This document shows, piece after piece, positions 43,863-54,575 of a stretch of 64,000 nt of DNA. The first letter of the stretch is position 1. Each line of letters begins with the position of its first letter. This DNA is from Ariolimax columbianus (taxonomy: Eukaryota > Mollusca > Gastropoda > Stylommatophora > Arionidae). The position numbers and the translations under genes are program-made. The notes beneath the pieces were generated by a model. The model was not told the DNA's origin and made no database searches. It worked only from the letters and a program-made list of their open reading frames with translations. The stretch is from contig JAVGWX010000011.1 of assembly GCA_036924085.1 (NCBI GenBank), positions 25,409,476 to 25,473,475 of the forward strand, in the 5' to 3' direction.

Positions 43863-44496
43863 ATCTGTCGGAGACGTACGTACAGCACACACCGGTCGGC
43901 GGAGGAAGGGTGTGTAAAAAGCCTCGCTGGGACGACGGCCGCAGGGACCGACTGACGGGACGGACGGTTTGTTCCACCCGTCCCTCACTCCGTCGACCTA
44001 GGACCGCCTGACAGGGGCCTCCCACACGCACCAGACGACCGACCGACCGGGCTCGCTCGAGGAGGGATGGCAGCGCTCTGTGCAAAACGGATCCCAACGA
44101 CCTCGGCGATGAATTTCACTGGGACTAGAGACAATTTGGCCTGTCGGCCTGCCCTTCTCCGTAGGAGAACGCAGGGCCTCGAGGCAACGATTCCTGCTTT
44201 CCATTTGCCGGTCACAAGCTCTTTGCGAGAGTCGGACCACCAGCGAGACGTACTGTCGAGCTCTGCTATAAGCCTTAGATAAATCACCACGGACGGACCA
44301 CGTTTCCTGATACGGACCAGACCAGCGCACCTCGGTGGAGGAGCCGCTGCAACAAACCGCACCCAATTCGCTCTACGGGGAAAGGCAGGCGAGCGTTTTC
44401 CGCAAGCCCGCGCTATCGCTCCGCCTGGCGGGACTGAGATCGCTTTACGAACACTGGTTGAAATTGAGTCGCTGCGGCGAGACAACTACCCCAGAT
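43863..44496 (-). other. rDNA 5' external transcribed spacer fragment
   Basis: About 634 GC-rich bases directly upstream of the 18S 5' end, with no other homology in the window. The upstream limit is set by the insertion boundary (minus strand starts ATCTGGGGTAGTTGTCTC). If the retrotransposed RNA was full length, this end marks or lies close to the Pol I start site. Open frames here (for example 43985-44485) are chance. Confidence 0.7.
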
Positions 44497-44545
44497 AGTT
44501 TTCTAAACCAGTATAAAGTATTTAAGTTAAGTTAAGTCAACATGT
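44497..44545 (+). repeat. Right target-site duplication and remainder of the split CR1-like tail
   Basis: agttttctaaac (44497-44508) duplicates 37092-37103. ccagtataaag and (aagtt)n then complete the CR1-like 3' end broken at 37103. Confidence 0.8.
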
Positions 44546-45002
44546 GTAACAGTTCCAGCCGGAGCATGAGCGTTTAGGGCAAGGGTGATGTTGTCAGTGA
44601 CTCTGAGAACAAAGGTACCTGAATGTGTGCCAAGGTCACTTTCCGCCTCGACACAACACCAAGGTCACTCACCGTCTCGATACTAAGTCAACAAAGGAAA
44701 ACAGGGGGTTGGGGGAAAGAATGTGTCTAGTACAGGTAGGGGTTAGGTGCTGACAACTCTGACTTTCCGATTTGGGTAGTGTGGGATTAGTGACGGACAG
44801 AGGCCAGCAGAGCTTGATGCGACATTTTGAGTGACAGGAATTCAGAGTGATTCGTTGTAATAACAACTAAATGGAAGTGGATCCAAACTAGGTGGTGGCT
44901 GGAGCAGACATCCCCCAGAGGTCGATTGGACAGCTCTGATACTGCTTGAGACTATATAATACTAGACAAAGTTGAACTCAGGCTGACTTACCATAGATAG
45001 AT
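44546..45002. other. No feature recognised
   Basis: Unique-looking sequence without coding or repeat signal seen. Confidence 0.35.
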
Positions 45003-45312
<310 letters not shown>

Positions 45313-45669
45313 AGAGCGATTGATAGAAGAGCGATTGATAGTCTGTTTGACGAATGTTAGTGAGATAGAATGTACTCATTGCTCTCACTTTAATAGTTGT
45401 TGTATGAGATGATGTAATAAATATGCCACCTGCTGCGTGCTGTTATTTGCTGTGTGTGGCCATGAATGATGTGGATACATGTGGTAACATTCTAGATTGA
45501 AAAACCCCAGTGAAAACCTGAACTCTGCTACACATGTTCGACTTATTAAGAAATTCAGAGTGAGGCACATTGTCCTGCCACCCAATCCTGAGCACCCTAA
45601 GCAGAAAGATCAAGTGAAAATGATTAAACATATAGAATAGCACGTCACAGATTAATTACCAATACTTAC

Positions 45670-45912
45670 ATTGTCATGGAATGTAACCAGGCCAACTTTC
45701 AAACCATTTTGTTCAGATTTACTCAGTCTTTCTACGACTTCTAAAACATCCGATTTTACAGCTTGCAGCCGTGATACTTCAATGTTATTGGTGTTTTGCA
45801 CCAGTTGTTGTATCTGCTCTGGTGATAAGTATTGCTGCTGTATCTGAAGTTGTTTTTGATTGTCACTTGCAATAATTTTCTTGAGAGCTGGACTCGCTAT
45901 AGTTATATCCAT
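45670..45912 (-). CDS. cpRas1-like gene, exon 5 (vWA helix and strand)
   Basis: A 243-nt exon of 81 codons, phase 0 at both ends (acceptor TTGCAG, donor GTAAGT). It begins MDITIASPALKKIIAS, has a glutamine-rich linker with QIQQQYLSPEQIQQLVQ, then NIEVSRLQAVKSDVLEVVER and GLKVGLVTFHDN. The last two pieces fit the first long helix and the next hydrophobic strand of a vWA fold (helix that recruits residues, then a strand of the type VGLVTF). The methionine after the splice acceptor is internal and not a start. Repeat relics flank the exon on both sides: a compound microsatellite and a CR1-like tail. Confidence 0.8.
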
Positions 45913-45959
45913 CTGCAATTAAAATGTACAGGAGTATCGTTAAGTCATGTTTTTGTGGA

Positions 45960-46160
45960 TATAGACTTGCAACCAATTTACGTAAAACAATTACTGCAGG
46001 TGAATGCTTGGAATGCATTACCATAAGAAATAGTAGAGGCAGGGTCAATTAAAGCATTCAAAAACAGATTGGATGTACATAGTTTTTATATCAAGAAATT
46101 GGTTGTATACAGACTCTGCAGTCTTCTAAACCAGTATAAAGAAGTCAAGTTGAATTAAGG
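45960..46160 (+). pseudogene. CR1-like retroelement 3' end
   Basis: Forward reading matches WNALP…VEAGSIKAFKNRLD text, then ttggttgtatacagactctg, cttctaaaccagtataaag and an aagttgaattaag end. Same family as 51245-51735. Confidence 0.6.
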
Positions 46161-46224
46161 AGCATATACAATGGCATGATAGTAAATTGGTCACAAAACC
46201 AAAAAAAACCTATTAAAAAACAAC

Positions 46225-46900
46225 TAAATGAGATACAAACTTAAAGGCCAAGATGCAGCTGACAGCAGCCAACCACTCATAGCTAGTCATTTGCATCAGG
46301 GTCATCAAACCAGAGCTGACCAGGACCCTATTTTGCCTCCCTGTGGTAATTCATGGTCATGGGGCTCAGTGGTCTTGTGGTAAGGTGTCCGTCTCGATTG
46401 TCGGAGGTCGCGGATTCAAATCACGGTGGAGACCGTGATTCATTTCATGTGGATTTTCTGGTAAAAATTCCATTGATCTCTGGGTAGTGAGATCGGACTA
46501 CCATGTTCAGTGTCGAGCACGTTAAAAATACCTTGGCAGTTGGAAATCGAAAAGAGTAGGCTTAACGTCCGCTGTCCAGACAAAAATTCTAGTTAAAAAT
46601 TTACTCAAATTATTTTGTATCTTTCCCCAGGCCTATTCAGCTGCAGGAAGTTGTCAAATACGTACTACATTACTACATATAGTCGAAGCATTCGGCTACC
46701 TGGGAACAGACATTAACATGCCTGTTTGAAAACCAGGATTCCCAAGTAAGTAGTGGCTGACAGAGAGAAGGCAAACCCTGCACTAAAAAAAGCCAGCTAA
46801 ATTTGGATTTGTCGGAGGTACAGGTATTGCAGCTCACTATAAACTATCATGCAACGTCCTTATCAGGATGAACGCAGAGGAAGAAGATACGAACTTGAAA
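46225..46900 (+). mobile_element. Nonautonomous dispersed element interrupted by a SINE
   Basis: Left arm gtcatttgcatcagggtcat (46288-46310) and right arm attgcagctcactataaact, then tcaggatgaacgcagagg(aag)n. Counterpart of 3830-5750 without a minisatellite. A family-2 SINE lies at 46357-46595. Confidence 0.5.
46357..46595 (+). repeat. tRNA-derived SINE, family 2, reference copy
   Basis: Head ggggctcagtggtcttgtgg, then taaggtgtccgtctcg; B-box-like ggattcaaatcacgg; body tgagatcggactaccatgtt and agcacgttaaaaatacct. Confidence 0.7.
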
Positions 46901-47635
46901 ACCATATGTTATTGCACTTACATTGTCACTTATTTCTCAGCATAATTTCTACCAACATTGATACACTTATTCCATTGCTTCATCAGTGAACCAAAACCTG
47001 CAGAATAGAAGTCTTTGGCATGTTGTCTCAGCCCCTATTTGCACATTTCAATTAAAATCAACACCATAAAAAAGATCGGCTGACATCCAATGGGACAAAA
47101 ATAGAGTTATTCTTGATCTGCCAGGTGATGCCTTTTGGGCAAATATTTAAAATTGTGGCTATCAGAGTGATCGAAATAGAACTTTTCAATCAATCAAATA
47201 AAGCACGTCACTTCTCTCTGTGCATAGGCCATGAACAACATCCTGCCAGCTTACACAGTCCTGGTTGCTCTATCTGCCTCTCTCCATATGTAGTCATTCA
47301 ATCTTAGTTCACTCTCACATTCTCTTTTCCATGTACTTGTATCGATATAACCAACAAGATTATTGCGCCTGTTATTAAAAGGAGTTTATTGTACCCAAAA
47401 GAAGGATAAAATTCTAACAAACAGCAATAGAGTTAAGCAAAGTAAGGTAAGAAACTGGTTACTCTCACAACATAAAAGCTGAGATTGCATACAATAAAGT
47501 ATCTAACATTCTGTTTTCAACGATAGTATGTGCAATGGGACATTTATCTGTAATTTTGATATTCAATCAGGCATATCATGTGTCTGATGTCAAGTTTCCA
47601 AATGTTGTGCATATTTCTGACTTCATGCCTTCTCT
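46901..47635. repeat. Unassigned; contains a mariner-element flank at 47220-47335
   Basis: gaacaacatcctgccagc and ctgcctctctccatatgtag match 57655-57760, next to a mariner-like N-terminal relic. The rest shows nothing recognised. Confidence 0.35.
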
Positions 47636-47960
47636 TCATCTCTTAACTTAACAACTTCTTTATACTGGTTTAGAAGACTCATCTGAGTCTTAGTCGGCCT
47701 GCACTTCTACAGGGGCAGATGCCCCTATGCAGGTCCCAGCTCTCGAATGAGCTGATGTAGTCAGGAGGAGCATTTCCTGCTAAGAGGGCTAAGCTCGAGC
47801 AGAGCATTACTCCGCTGCGTTGGAACAAGTGCCGCGGAAGGTGGTCAACCGATGTGTGAGTACATCTTAATAGACTCAAACACTAGAGCAAAGTAAATCC
47901 GCAGCCTGCTAGACACCATCTAAGCTGCTCTTAACAAACCACCTAACCATAGTTGGTGTT
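47636..47960 (-). repeat. CR1-like terminus plus dispersed repeat, family 5
   Basis: Starts with aacttctttatactggttta (inverted CR1-like 3' end). The part from 47840 (gatgtgtgagtacatcttaa; gctgctcttaacaaaccacc) recurs at 48255-48365 (opposite strand) and 58040-58170. Confidence 0.5.
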
Positions 47961-47997
47961 ATGCCATGTCCCACAGTTAGTCACCTCTTAAAAACAG

Positions 47998-48235
47998 GGA
48001 TTCAATGGTTTCAAGGTAAGGTGTTCACCTCGGGTGCCTCAGGTTGCGGGTTCAAATCATGGTGAAGACCGGGATTTTTTTCATGTGGATCTTCTGGTAA
48101 TAATTCCCTGATCTCTGGGTAGTAAGTTCTGATTCTGTGTTCAGTGTCGAGCACATTAAAAATTCCTTGGCAGTTGGAAATTGAAAAAAGTAGGCTTCAA
48201 TGTCGCTGCCCAGACAAAATTCAAGTTAAAAATCT
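47998..48235 (+). repeat. tRNA-derived SINE, family 2
   Basis: caaggtaaggtgttcacctc, ggttcaaatcatgg (B-box-like), gtgtcgagcacattaaaaat. It lies between inverted copies of family 5. Confidence 0.6.
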
Positions 48236-48638
48236 ACCCAAGTTATTTATACCTTTCTCCAGGTGGTTTGTTAAGAGCAGCTTTAGATGGCGCCTAACTG
48301 GCACTAGCCTACTTAGCACTAGTGTTTGAGTCTATTAAGATGGATTCACACATCGGTTAAACCACCAAGAAACTGGTTGTATACAGACTCTGTAGAGTCT
48401 TCTAAATCATTTAATAGTTAACATGCTTTCTGTGGGGCAGTAGTGCTATACTTGCCTTTGCCATACACAAAGACCCTGGCGAACCCCACTCGGGGTCTGT
48501 ATTCAACCATTTTTATCTCGTCTGTAGACATCCAAATGGACACTTAAAGTTGCACAGACATTATCTTTTTTCTATGAAAATCCTCCTCTGTTGTCAATAC
48601 TAATCATTATTAAGCAGCATGAAATATCAAGTACTCAC

Positions 48639-48827
48639 TTCTTTCGTCATGCCCATGCTAGATGATGTGTCAATCACAAATATGACCTTGAGCTCGCTAC
48701 TTTCTGAAGCCTTCAGCTCCGGAGTATGGCTGATGTCCTCAATGTACATGACATCAGTTTTACCAGACAGGTCAGGCAATTCAAAATGGATGTCGTTTTC
48801 CTCGTTGCAAAAATTACAAATCCACAC
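48639..48827 (-). CDS. cpRas1-like gene, exon 4 (zinc finger and vWA MIDAS)
   Basis: A 189-nt exon of 63 codons, phase 0 at both ends (acceptor TTTAG, donor GTGAGT). It opens with VWICNFCNEEND, the second cysteine pair of a zinc ribbon as in Sec23/Sec24 proteins, followed by a short linker. It ends with KVIFVIDTSSSMGMTKE: a hydrophobic beta strand followed by DxSxS, the metal-ion-dependent adhesion site of a vWA domain. All MIDAS residues of this first motif are intact. The pairing of a Sec23-type zinc finger with a metal-competent vWA domain separates this gene from true Sec23, which in my recollection has lost the MIDAS residues, and points to the cpRas1 group. Confidence 0.82.
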
Positions 48828-48949
48828 CTAAAGAAACCATTTCAGAACATGTCATTTCTGTTTAATAGAACTCAGGCTATGTTCATCGCCATACAATTTA
48901 TCTTTCAAATAATAACAAATCAAATAATGGCATCAAAATCGATGGAAGA

Positions 48950-49790
48950 TGACTAAACCACATCAGATTCACAGACAACATCATCCTCATCACAGAGACG
49001 CCCCTAGAAGCAACAGAGATGCTACAGTCACTAGACATGGAGGGCAGAAAACCAGGTCTAGCTATGAACCTAGAGAAAACCAGAGCTATGTGCAATTGTT
49101 TTGCACAGCCCAACCCCATACTCTTGAGTGGAATGCCCATAGAGGACGCTGACGAATATGTCTATCTGGGAAGGCTCCTCAACATGGAGAACAACATAAA
49201 ACCTCAGATCGCCAGACGGAAACGGGCGAGCTGGCCAGCCTTCAACTTCATGACAGCAGCAGACACCACAAAAGACACCAGACTACGTGCGGACATCTTC
49301 GACTCAGTAGTCCTACCAGCGCTCTGCTATGGTAGCGAAACCTGGTCTCTAACAAAAGCAGCGGAGAACCAACTGAGAACAACACACGCATCTCTTGAAA
49401 GACGCCTGGTGGGCATAACTCTCAGACAACAGTGGCAAAACGAACTACTCAATAGTGACATCCCGAGAATGTCACACATCAAGGATGTCTTACAGCAGGT
49501 CAACCATTCAAAATACTGCTGGGCAGATCATATAGCTAGACTACAAGACGAAAGATGGAGTAACATAACCGCCATGTGGTACCAGCGCGACAGAAAGATT
49601 CTTCGTGGACGGCCCCCAACTCGCTGGAGAAATTCACTAGACAAGCACAACATATACGACCCCACAACAAACAGACTACTTTTCCACTGGACGACACGCG
49701 CCGCGGCAGAAATGACTGGAACCTGAATTGGGACAAGATCAAGTGTGACCATCCCTTGACGAAGAACGGGTCGAACTAATAACTAAGTTT
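48950..49790 (+). pseudogene. Non-LTR RT C-terminal fragment, long open frame
   Basis: The frame 49019-49726 (235 codons) is uninterrupted: GMPIEDADEYVYLGRLLNME, QIARRKRASWPAFN, SVVLPALCYGSETWSLTKAA, HASLERRLVGITLRQQWQNE, KYCWADHIARLQDERWSNIT and RGRPPTRWRNSLDKH. This is the thumb and C-terminus of an RTE-like RT, often seen in invertebrates. An upstream frame has NHIRFTDNIILITET-like remains of the catalytic motif (TDNI for ADDI). No N-terminal RT or endonuclease. One of the youngest RT relics here. Confidence 0.75.
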
Positions 49791-50160
49791 TTCCTTAGAC
49801 AATGTGCAATCTGCCTCAGTCTTCTGTCATTGTTCCACAATTTATATCTCAAATAAGCTAATTCATTCCTATGACAAAATTTGCAGTCTGTTTCAGTCTT
49901 CTGTCATTGTTACACTGTTTCTCTCAAAAAATCATAAAATTAAATCTTTATCATACAGTTTTTGTCTTTTAACAAAATGTATTTCCTTCATAAACTTCAT
50001 TGTCTCATCATTATACAGTTCAACCCACATAAGAAAAACAAATTTCCCTAACAAATGTGTTTATCTCAGGCATCGCTCACCAACATTAAGAATAAGGTGA
50101 GGCTGCAGTCGTGTTGTGGATTAAAATAAAGTGTAACAAAACATTTATAGGTATGGTCAT
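49791..50160. other. No feature recognised
   Basis: AT-rich; nothing recognised apart from a doubled cagtcttctgtcattgtt module near 49815 and 49890. Confidence 0.35.
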
Positions 50161-50164
50161 GTAC

Positions 50165-50700
50165 CGTGCTGCCACCCCACAAAAAGAGCAGACTGACAGT
50201 ATGGTCTGCTGCCCAAGATGGATGTGTCAGACTAAAAGGTGAAAATATCGCAGCAAGCTGTAAACTAGCGACATAATGCATGACGTTCTCCGGACTACAT
50301 CCTGCTACTTGCAAAGGCCTGTTCATGCTTGGTAGGTGGAGATTGAGAACGAACGCAGAAAAAGAAGATGGTATGGTCTTCATTGATCAATTTTAGGAAT
50401 CAACTGAATGGCAGTGACAGAAGGGGATCAAGATGCTGAGCAACGCATGAGCTGCAGCGGTCAGCGATCCATAGCTGCCTGCTAATGTCACGGCCAGCGA
50501 ACCAGAGCTGCCAAGACCCTTCTACACCTCCACGCAGTGATCCTGGATACATAGCAGACTGGTTAAGGAGAAGAGATCGAAGAGGGAATGCTAACCTAGT
50601 ACTCAAAAAATGCTTGCTGAAGTCTGATATGTTGAACCCAAAGGTGCAATATCACAGTAGACTACATTCCACAATGACAGAAGCCTGAGACAGGACTGCC
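50165..50700. repeat. Two facing fragments of the nonautonomous dispersed element
   Basis: 50225-50375 holds the right arm (atcgcagcaagctgtaaact … gaacgcagaaaaagaag). 50410-50510 holds the left arm (cgatccatagctgcctgcta). Same family as 3830-5750. Confidence 0.4.
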
Positions 50701-50954
50701 TTATTCACGAGGGATGGAGGTGTGCTTATTTGAGAGCAAACAACAAAGAAAAATTTTAATTTTGGTTGCATGTTGTTGTTGTTATCCCATAGCTGCTAAG
50801 CAAGCCTGCTGTCGGCAGCCCAATGCCATTCTTATACAGGTCTTCTTTAGTTGTGGCACTGCTCCGTACAGTGTGTAGGCAATTGTCGGTAGTGCTTGTT
50901 AGAATCTTAGCTTTTTTTTCCCCAAGCGCCATACACTCAATAAGTAGGTGTCTG

Positions 50955-51235
50955 TTTCATCGGGGTGAGAGCAATGTCTTCATAAGGGCAGGTGCTGGGG
51001 ATTGATGGGGATCGAAGTGGCTATTGAGTCTAGAGTGTTTTGTTTGGAATTGAAAGATGCAACTTTGATCTCTTCTATGTAGCATGTTTATGTCATCCTT
51101 AATTTTTGGCAGTGACATTTCACTAAATACATTGTGGCCTGTTGTTCCCGTCGTCCACCTGTTCCTCCAGATTTCCTTGGTATTACTCTTAATAATTCTT
51201 TTTACTGTGTGGTTACTGCAGGGTTTATCCAATTG
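50955..51235 (-). pseudogene. RNase H-type element C-terminal relic
   Basis: Minus reading KEIWRNRWTTGTTGHNVFSE, LPKIKDDINMLHRRDQSCIF, QFQTKHSRLNSHFD. Colinear with the piece KEAWLNIWAMGNTGREIY… of 11030-11640. Confidence 0.6.
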
Positions 51236-51244
51236 TTGTTTGGA

Positions 51245-51735
51245 AGCTTCTTAACTAAACTTAACGTCTTTATTCTGGAAGACCCTGCAGAGTCTGTATA
51301 CAACCAGTTTCATTTACATCACCTTGCTCTAAAAGCTATGCGCATCCAGTTTATTCTTAAATGCATTAACTGTCCCTGCCTCTACTACCTCCCCTGGCAA
51401 TGCATTCCAAGCAGACACTCTCTGACTAAAAAAATATTTCCTAATATCTAATCTGCACCACTCTTTAGTCAATTTATAGCTATGCCCTCCTGTTCTTGTG
51501 GGTGGCTGTATTTTAAAAAACTTGTTATAGTCTAATTTATCTATTCCTCTGATCATCTTATAAACCTGTATTAAATCACCACGAATTCTTCTCTCTTTTA
51601 GACACTGTAGGCCGGTTTTTCTGAGTCGTTCCTCATAACTGTAATTCTGGAATTCCACTATCAGCTTTGTCGCTCTTTTTTGTATTCTTTCCAGCATGTT
51701 TATATCCCCTCTATGATAAGGACAGCACACCTGTT
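51245..51735 (-). pseudogene. CR1-like RT C-terminal fragment, open
   Basis: A 133-codon frame: MLERIQKRATKLIVEFQNYS, YEERLRKTGLQCLKERRIRG, DLIQVYKMIRGIDKL, GHSYKLTKEWCRLDIRKYFF, SQRVSAWNALPGEVVEAGTV. This is the typical extreme C-terminus of CR1/L2-like elements. The 3' end (51245-51310) carries the terminal sequence found on many short copies here. 5'-truncated at the RT thumb. Confidence 0.8.
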
Positions 51736-51904
51736 TTTGTCAATCTGAATAAACGGAATGACAACAACAGAAACCTGAGACAGAACTGTCTATTCATGAG
51801 GAATGTAGTTGTGCTTATTTGAGAGCAAACAATAAAGAAAGATTTTGATTTCAGCTGCATAAATTTGAAAAAAAACAGAAAAATGTTGCCTCCAAATAAA
51901 AACA

Positions 51905-52415
51905 TGACCTAAAAAGAGGACTTCAACAGATGAAAAGCAACAAAGCAAGAGCCCACACCTTCAACAGCCTGGTCATTCATTCCAGCCATGGTATTTGGCT
52001 GCAAGGTGTGGAACCTACGAAAAGGTGAAATGGCACAGCTCCAAGCTACACAATGAGCGATGGAGCGTAGAACACTGTCACTTTCACTACGAGACCACAT
52101 CTGCAACACCGCCATCAGGAGTAAAACCTGCTTCAATGACGTCGTAGATATGGCGCTGCTAACAAAGTACAGGTGGGCCGGCCACGAGGTACGCATGCCT
52201 GACAATAGATAGACACGTAAAGACACATCATGGTGGCCCTACACCTATAGTCATCCCCCCTGACGTCCACTAATGAGATGAAGAGATGGCCTGCAACAAA
52301 ACTTTGGTCCGACGTAGTACTTAAAGACAAAAGACAGAGATGAGTTTAAACGACATTTGGCTACCTGGAAAAGGGCACATAATGTGCCTCAATGAACACC
52401 AGGATATATCACAGT
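51905..52415 (+). pseudogene. Non-LTR RT C-terminal relic
   Basis: Forward pieces AMERRTLSLSLRDHICNTAI, TKYRWAGHEVRMPDNR, stop, and FKRHLATWKRAHNV, with stops between them. Same family as 1790-2075. Confidence 0.6.
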
Positions 52416-52599
52416 AAAAAAAGCCAGTTTATGAAAGGCAAGTAACAGACAAATCTTCTGACAAGAAAGGACAAAAATCAGGGTAGGGATGTGGTAACTG
52501 GAGAATTTGTGCAAGTGACAAAAGAAATATGATATAACATACACTTGTTGTGTTAGAATTAGACAGGCAAGGACAGCATTCCTGTTAGTTAGTTTTCTA

Positions 52600-53150
52600 G
52601 TTTTCTTTCCACTTGTGCCGTTGGGCGTCCTGGGGACCTTAAGTCGTCTGTCCGTTCATTGCGTCGGTCAATGTTAGTCAGTGTCGCTACACAATCATTC
52701 TAATGTCATCTATCCACTTGCCTCGTGGCCGCCTCCTTACCCTGTACCAGATCTACCAGCACTGTAAGCTGATGAGGGTGCATTCTCATGAGGTGACCAA
52801 GCCAACTTATTTTCTGCCTGAAAATGTATTCGGCACAAGATGTAGTGCCGAACATATATCGAATTTCACTGTTCGCATTCTGTATTTCCTGGTAACACCG
52901 ATGACCTTCCTCAAACGCTTCATTTCACAAGTCAAAATTCTGCTCTCTCGTGCCTTGGACAGAGGCCATGTTTAGCACTGGTAGCACAGAGTCGGCATAA
53001 ATATACTGTTTATCAGCTGTTATTTTGTTGCCAAACTAATGCTCCGGTTCCTAAGCAGCTGATAAGTTATCGCAGATTCTTTCTGACACCTAGTCTCAAT
53101 TTCCCTGTCGATCCTGCTGTCTGCCAAAAAGTAATTAACACAACCAAACA
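52600..53150 (-). pseudogene. Non-LTR RT C-terminal relic
   Basis: Minus strand contains LAWSPHENAPSSAY / GLVTSxECTL-type text, with frameshifts, matching the forward copy at 62700-63200 (GYISRQKISWFSHLMRMHPH). It lies just downstream of exon 3 in gene order. Confidence 0.5.
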
Positions 53151-53180
53151 AATGTTTAATCTCTAATATAACCACTGTAC

Positions 53181-53336
53181 CTTTTTATCAGCATCCATCT
53201 TGGCAAGATGTGAATAAACAGCTCTACAAGACAATGACTTGCATGTTACATATTTTGATTTTTCAACAATCACATCTGCAGTCTCCTGAAGCCTCTTCAG
53301 TTCCACTTGAACAGTGTTGGTATTAATTTTCTTTTC
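53181..53336 (-). CDS. cpRas1-like gene, exon 3 (helix and first zinc-finger half)
   Basis: A 156-nt exon of 52 codons, phase 0 at both ends, with acceptor TTTAG at 53337-53338 and donor GTACAG. It encodes a charged helical stretch (VQVELKRLQETADVIVEKSK) followed by TCKSLSCRAVYSHL. The two cysteines four residues apart fit the first half of a Sec23/Sec24-type zinc finger, whose second half (CNFC) opens the next exon. It sits in a repeat-rich intron, between a retroelement relic (52.6-53.15 kb) and a minisatellite (from 53446). Lys and Glu content contrasts with the decayed repeats on both sides. Confidence 0.72.
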
Positions 53337-53445
53337 CTAAACAAAGATATTATTAAACATTATTTATTTTCAGGAACAACATTTATTTAAAATAAATTAA
53401 TTATGCTGGGGGATGCCAAAACAATATTTTGAGCTCAGAATCCGT

Positions 53446-53735
53446 TTGGCTTTTAGTAAATCTGTCTACAACATTTACTGTTTGTAAACCGTTGACTTTT
53501 AGTAAATCTGTCCACAACATTTACTGTTTGTAAACCGTTGACTTTTAGTAAACCTTTTCATAATATCCTGGCTCTCAGCAAATCTTCTCCCAACATCCTT
53601 GTTTTTTGTAAACCTTCTTATAACATCCTGGTTTTTTTTGTAAACCTTTTCATAGCCTCCTAGCTTTTAGTTAACCTTCTTCGCAACCTGTTGACTTTTA
53701 GTCAACTTTTTCGTAGCCAATGTAGCCTATTGTCA
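53446..53735 (+). repeat. Degenerate tandem repeats, left part of a split array
   Basis: Repeated gacttttagtaaatctgtc then acaacatttactgtttgtaaacc, grading into cttttagtaaaccttttcataa. The same (ttttagtaaacctt) theme continues at 54566-55080 on the other side of an RT relic. Confidence 0.8.
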
Positions 53736-54575
53736 AGATAGGGGGTCGAACGATTACCAACCTTCATTTTGCAGATGACATCGACAAGTTGGTGGGTTCA
53801 GAAGCAGAACTCCAGGAATGGGTCAGAAGGCTTGATGAAACAGCCATTGACTATGGTATGGAGATAAATGCTGTAAGGACAAAATTAATGACAAACAATG
53901 CCGAGGGCTTCAACAGTAGGATAAAAGCTAATGGCCAGGAACTCGAAGTGGTTGACCATTTTAAATATCTGGGTTCGATTGTCAGTGATGAAGGTTCAAA
54001 ATGTGAGGTGTTGGCCAGAATAGCACAGACAGTAGTTGTGCTTGCACGGCTTAACAAAATCTGGCAAGATAAACAGTTAGCACTATGCACGAAAATCAGA
54101 TTAATGCATTCATTGGTCCTGTCAATATACCTCTATGCTTGTGAGACATGGACAGTTACAGCTGACCTTCAACGAAGGAGACATGCCTTGGAGATGAGAT
54201 GTTTCCGAAGACTTTTAGACGTCACGTACAATGATCAAGTTACAAATGAGGAAATATGAGATAGAATTACAACAGCAATAGGGCCTTTTGAAGACCTCTT
54301 GGTAACTGTCAAAAGAAGGAAGTTCACTTGGTACGGTCACATATCAAGATCAAATGGCCTTGCAAATACGATCCTGAACGGAAAGATGCAAAGCAGACGA
54401 CGAAGAGGCCATCCTAAAAAGAGGTTGGAGGACAACATAAAAGAATGGACCAATCTCCAACCAGAAGAGGCACAGGCAGCGGCTGCTGACAGAAAAATGT
54501 GGCGTTGGATTGTGAGGATGTCTTCATGTGTGCCCCAACGACCTCACTGGTTACGGGATGGCCTGACCTGATTGG
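53736..54575 (+). pseudogene. Non-LTR RT fragment, mostly open
   Basis: NLHFADDIDKLVGSEAELQE (catalytic FADD), MEINAVRTKLMTNN, DHFKYLGSIVSDEGSKCEVL, ARIAQTVVVLARLNKIW, VLSIYLYACETWTVTADLQR, ALEMRCFRRLLDVTYNDQVT; after one TGA, AIGPFEDLLVTVKRRKFTWY, GHISRSNGLANTIL and GHPKKRLEDNIKEWTN. RT motif C through the C-terminus. It divides a minisatellite array into two. Confidence 0.8.

Larger units (their letters stand above)
37104..44496 (-). mobile_element. 7.4-kb retrotransposed chimera: rDNA spacer, 18S 5' part, non-LTR element
   Basis: One insertion into a CR1-like copy, bounded by a 12-bp duplication. On the minus strand, 5' to 3': external transcribed spacer (44496-43863), 18S rRNA from its 5' end to ~nt 1239 (43862-42624), a leader with tandem subrepeats (42623-40820), endonuclease, RT and RNase H reading frame (40819-37136), and a (gaa)n tail (37125-37104). 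The rDNA and element parts share orientation and one pair of flanks, so they were copied from one RNA. Confidence 0.82.

Noticed and set aside
43738..44485. Minus- and plus-strand ORFs of 66-166 codons in 18S and spacer
   Set aside because: GC-rich rDNA is stop-poor; the rRNA identity explains the sequence.
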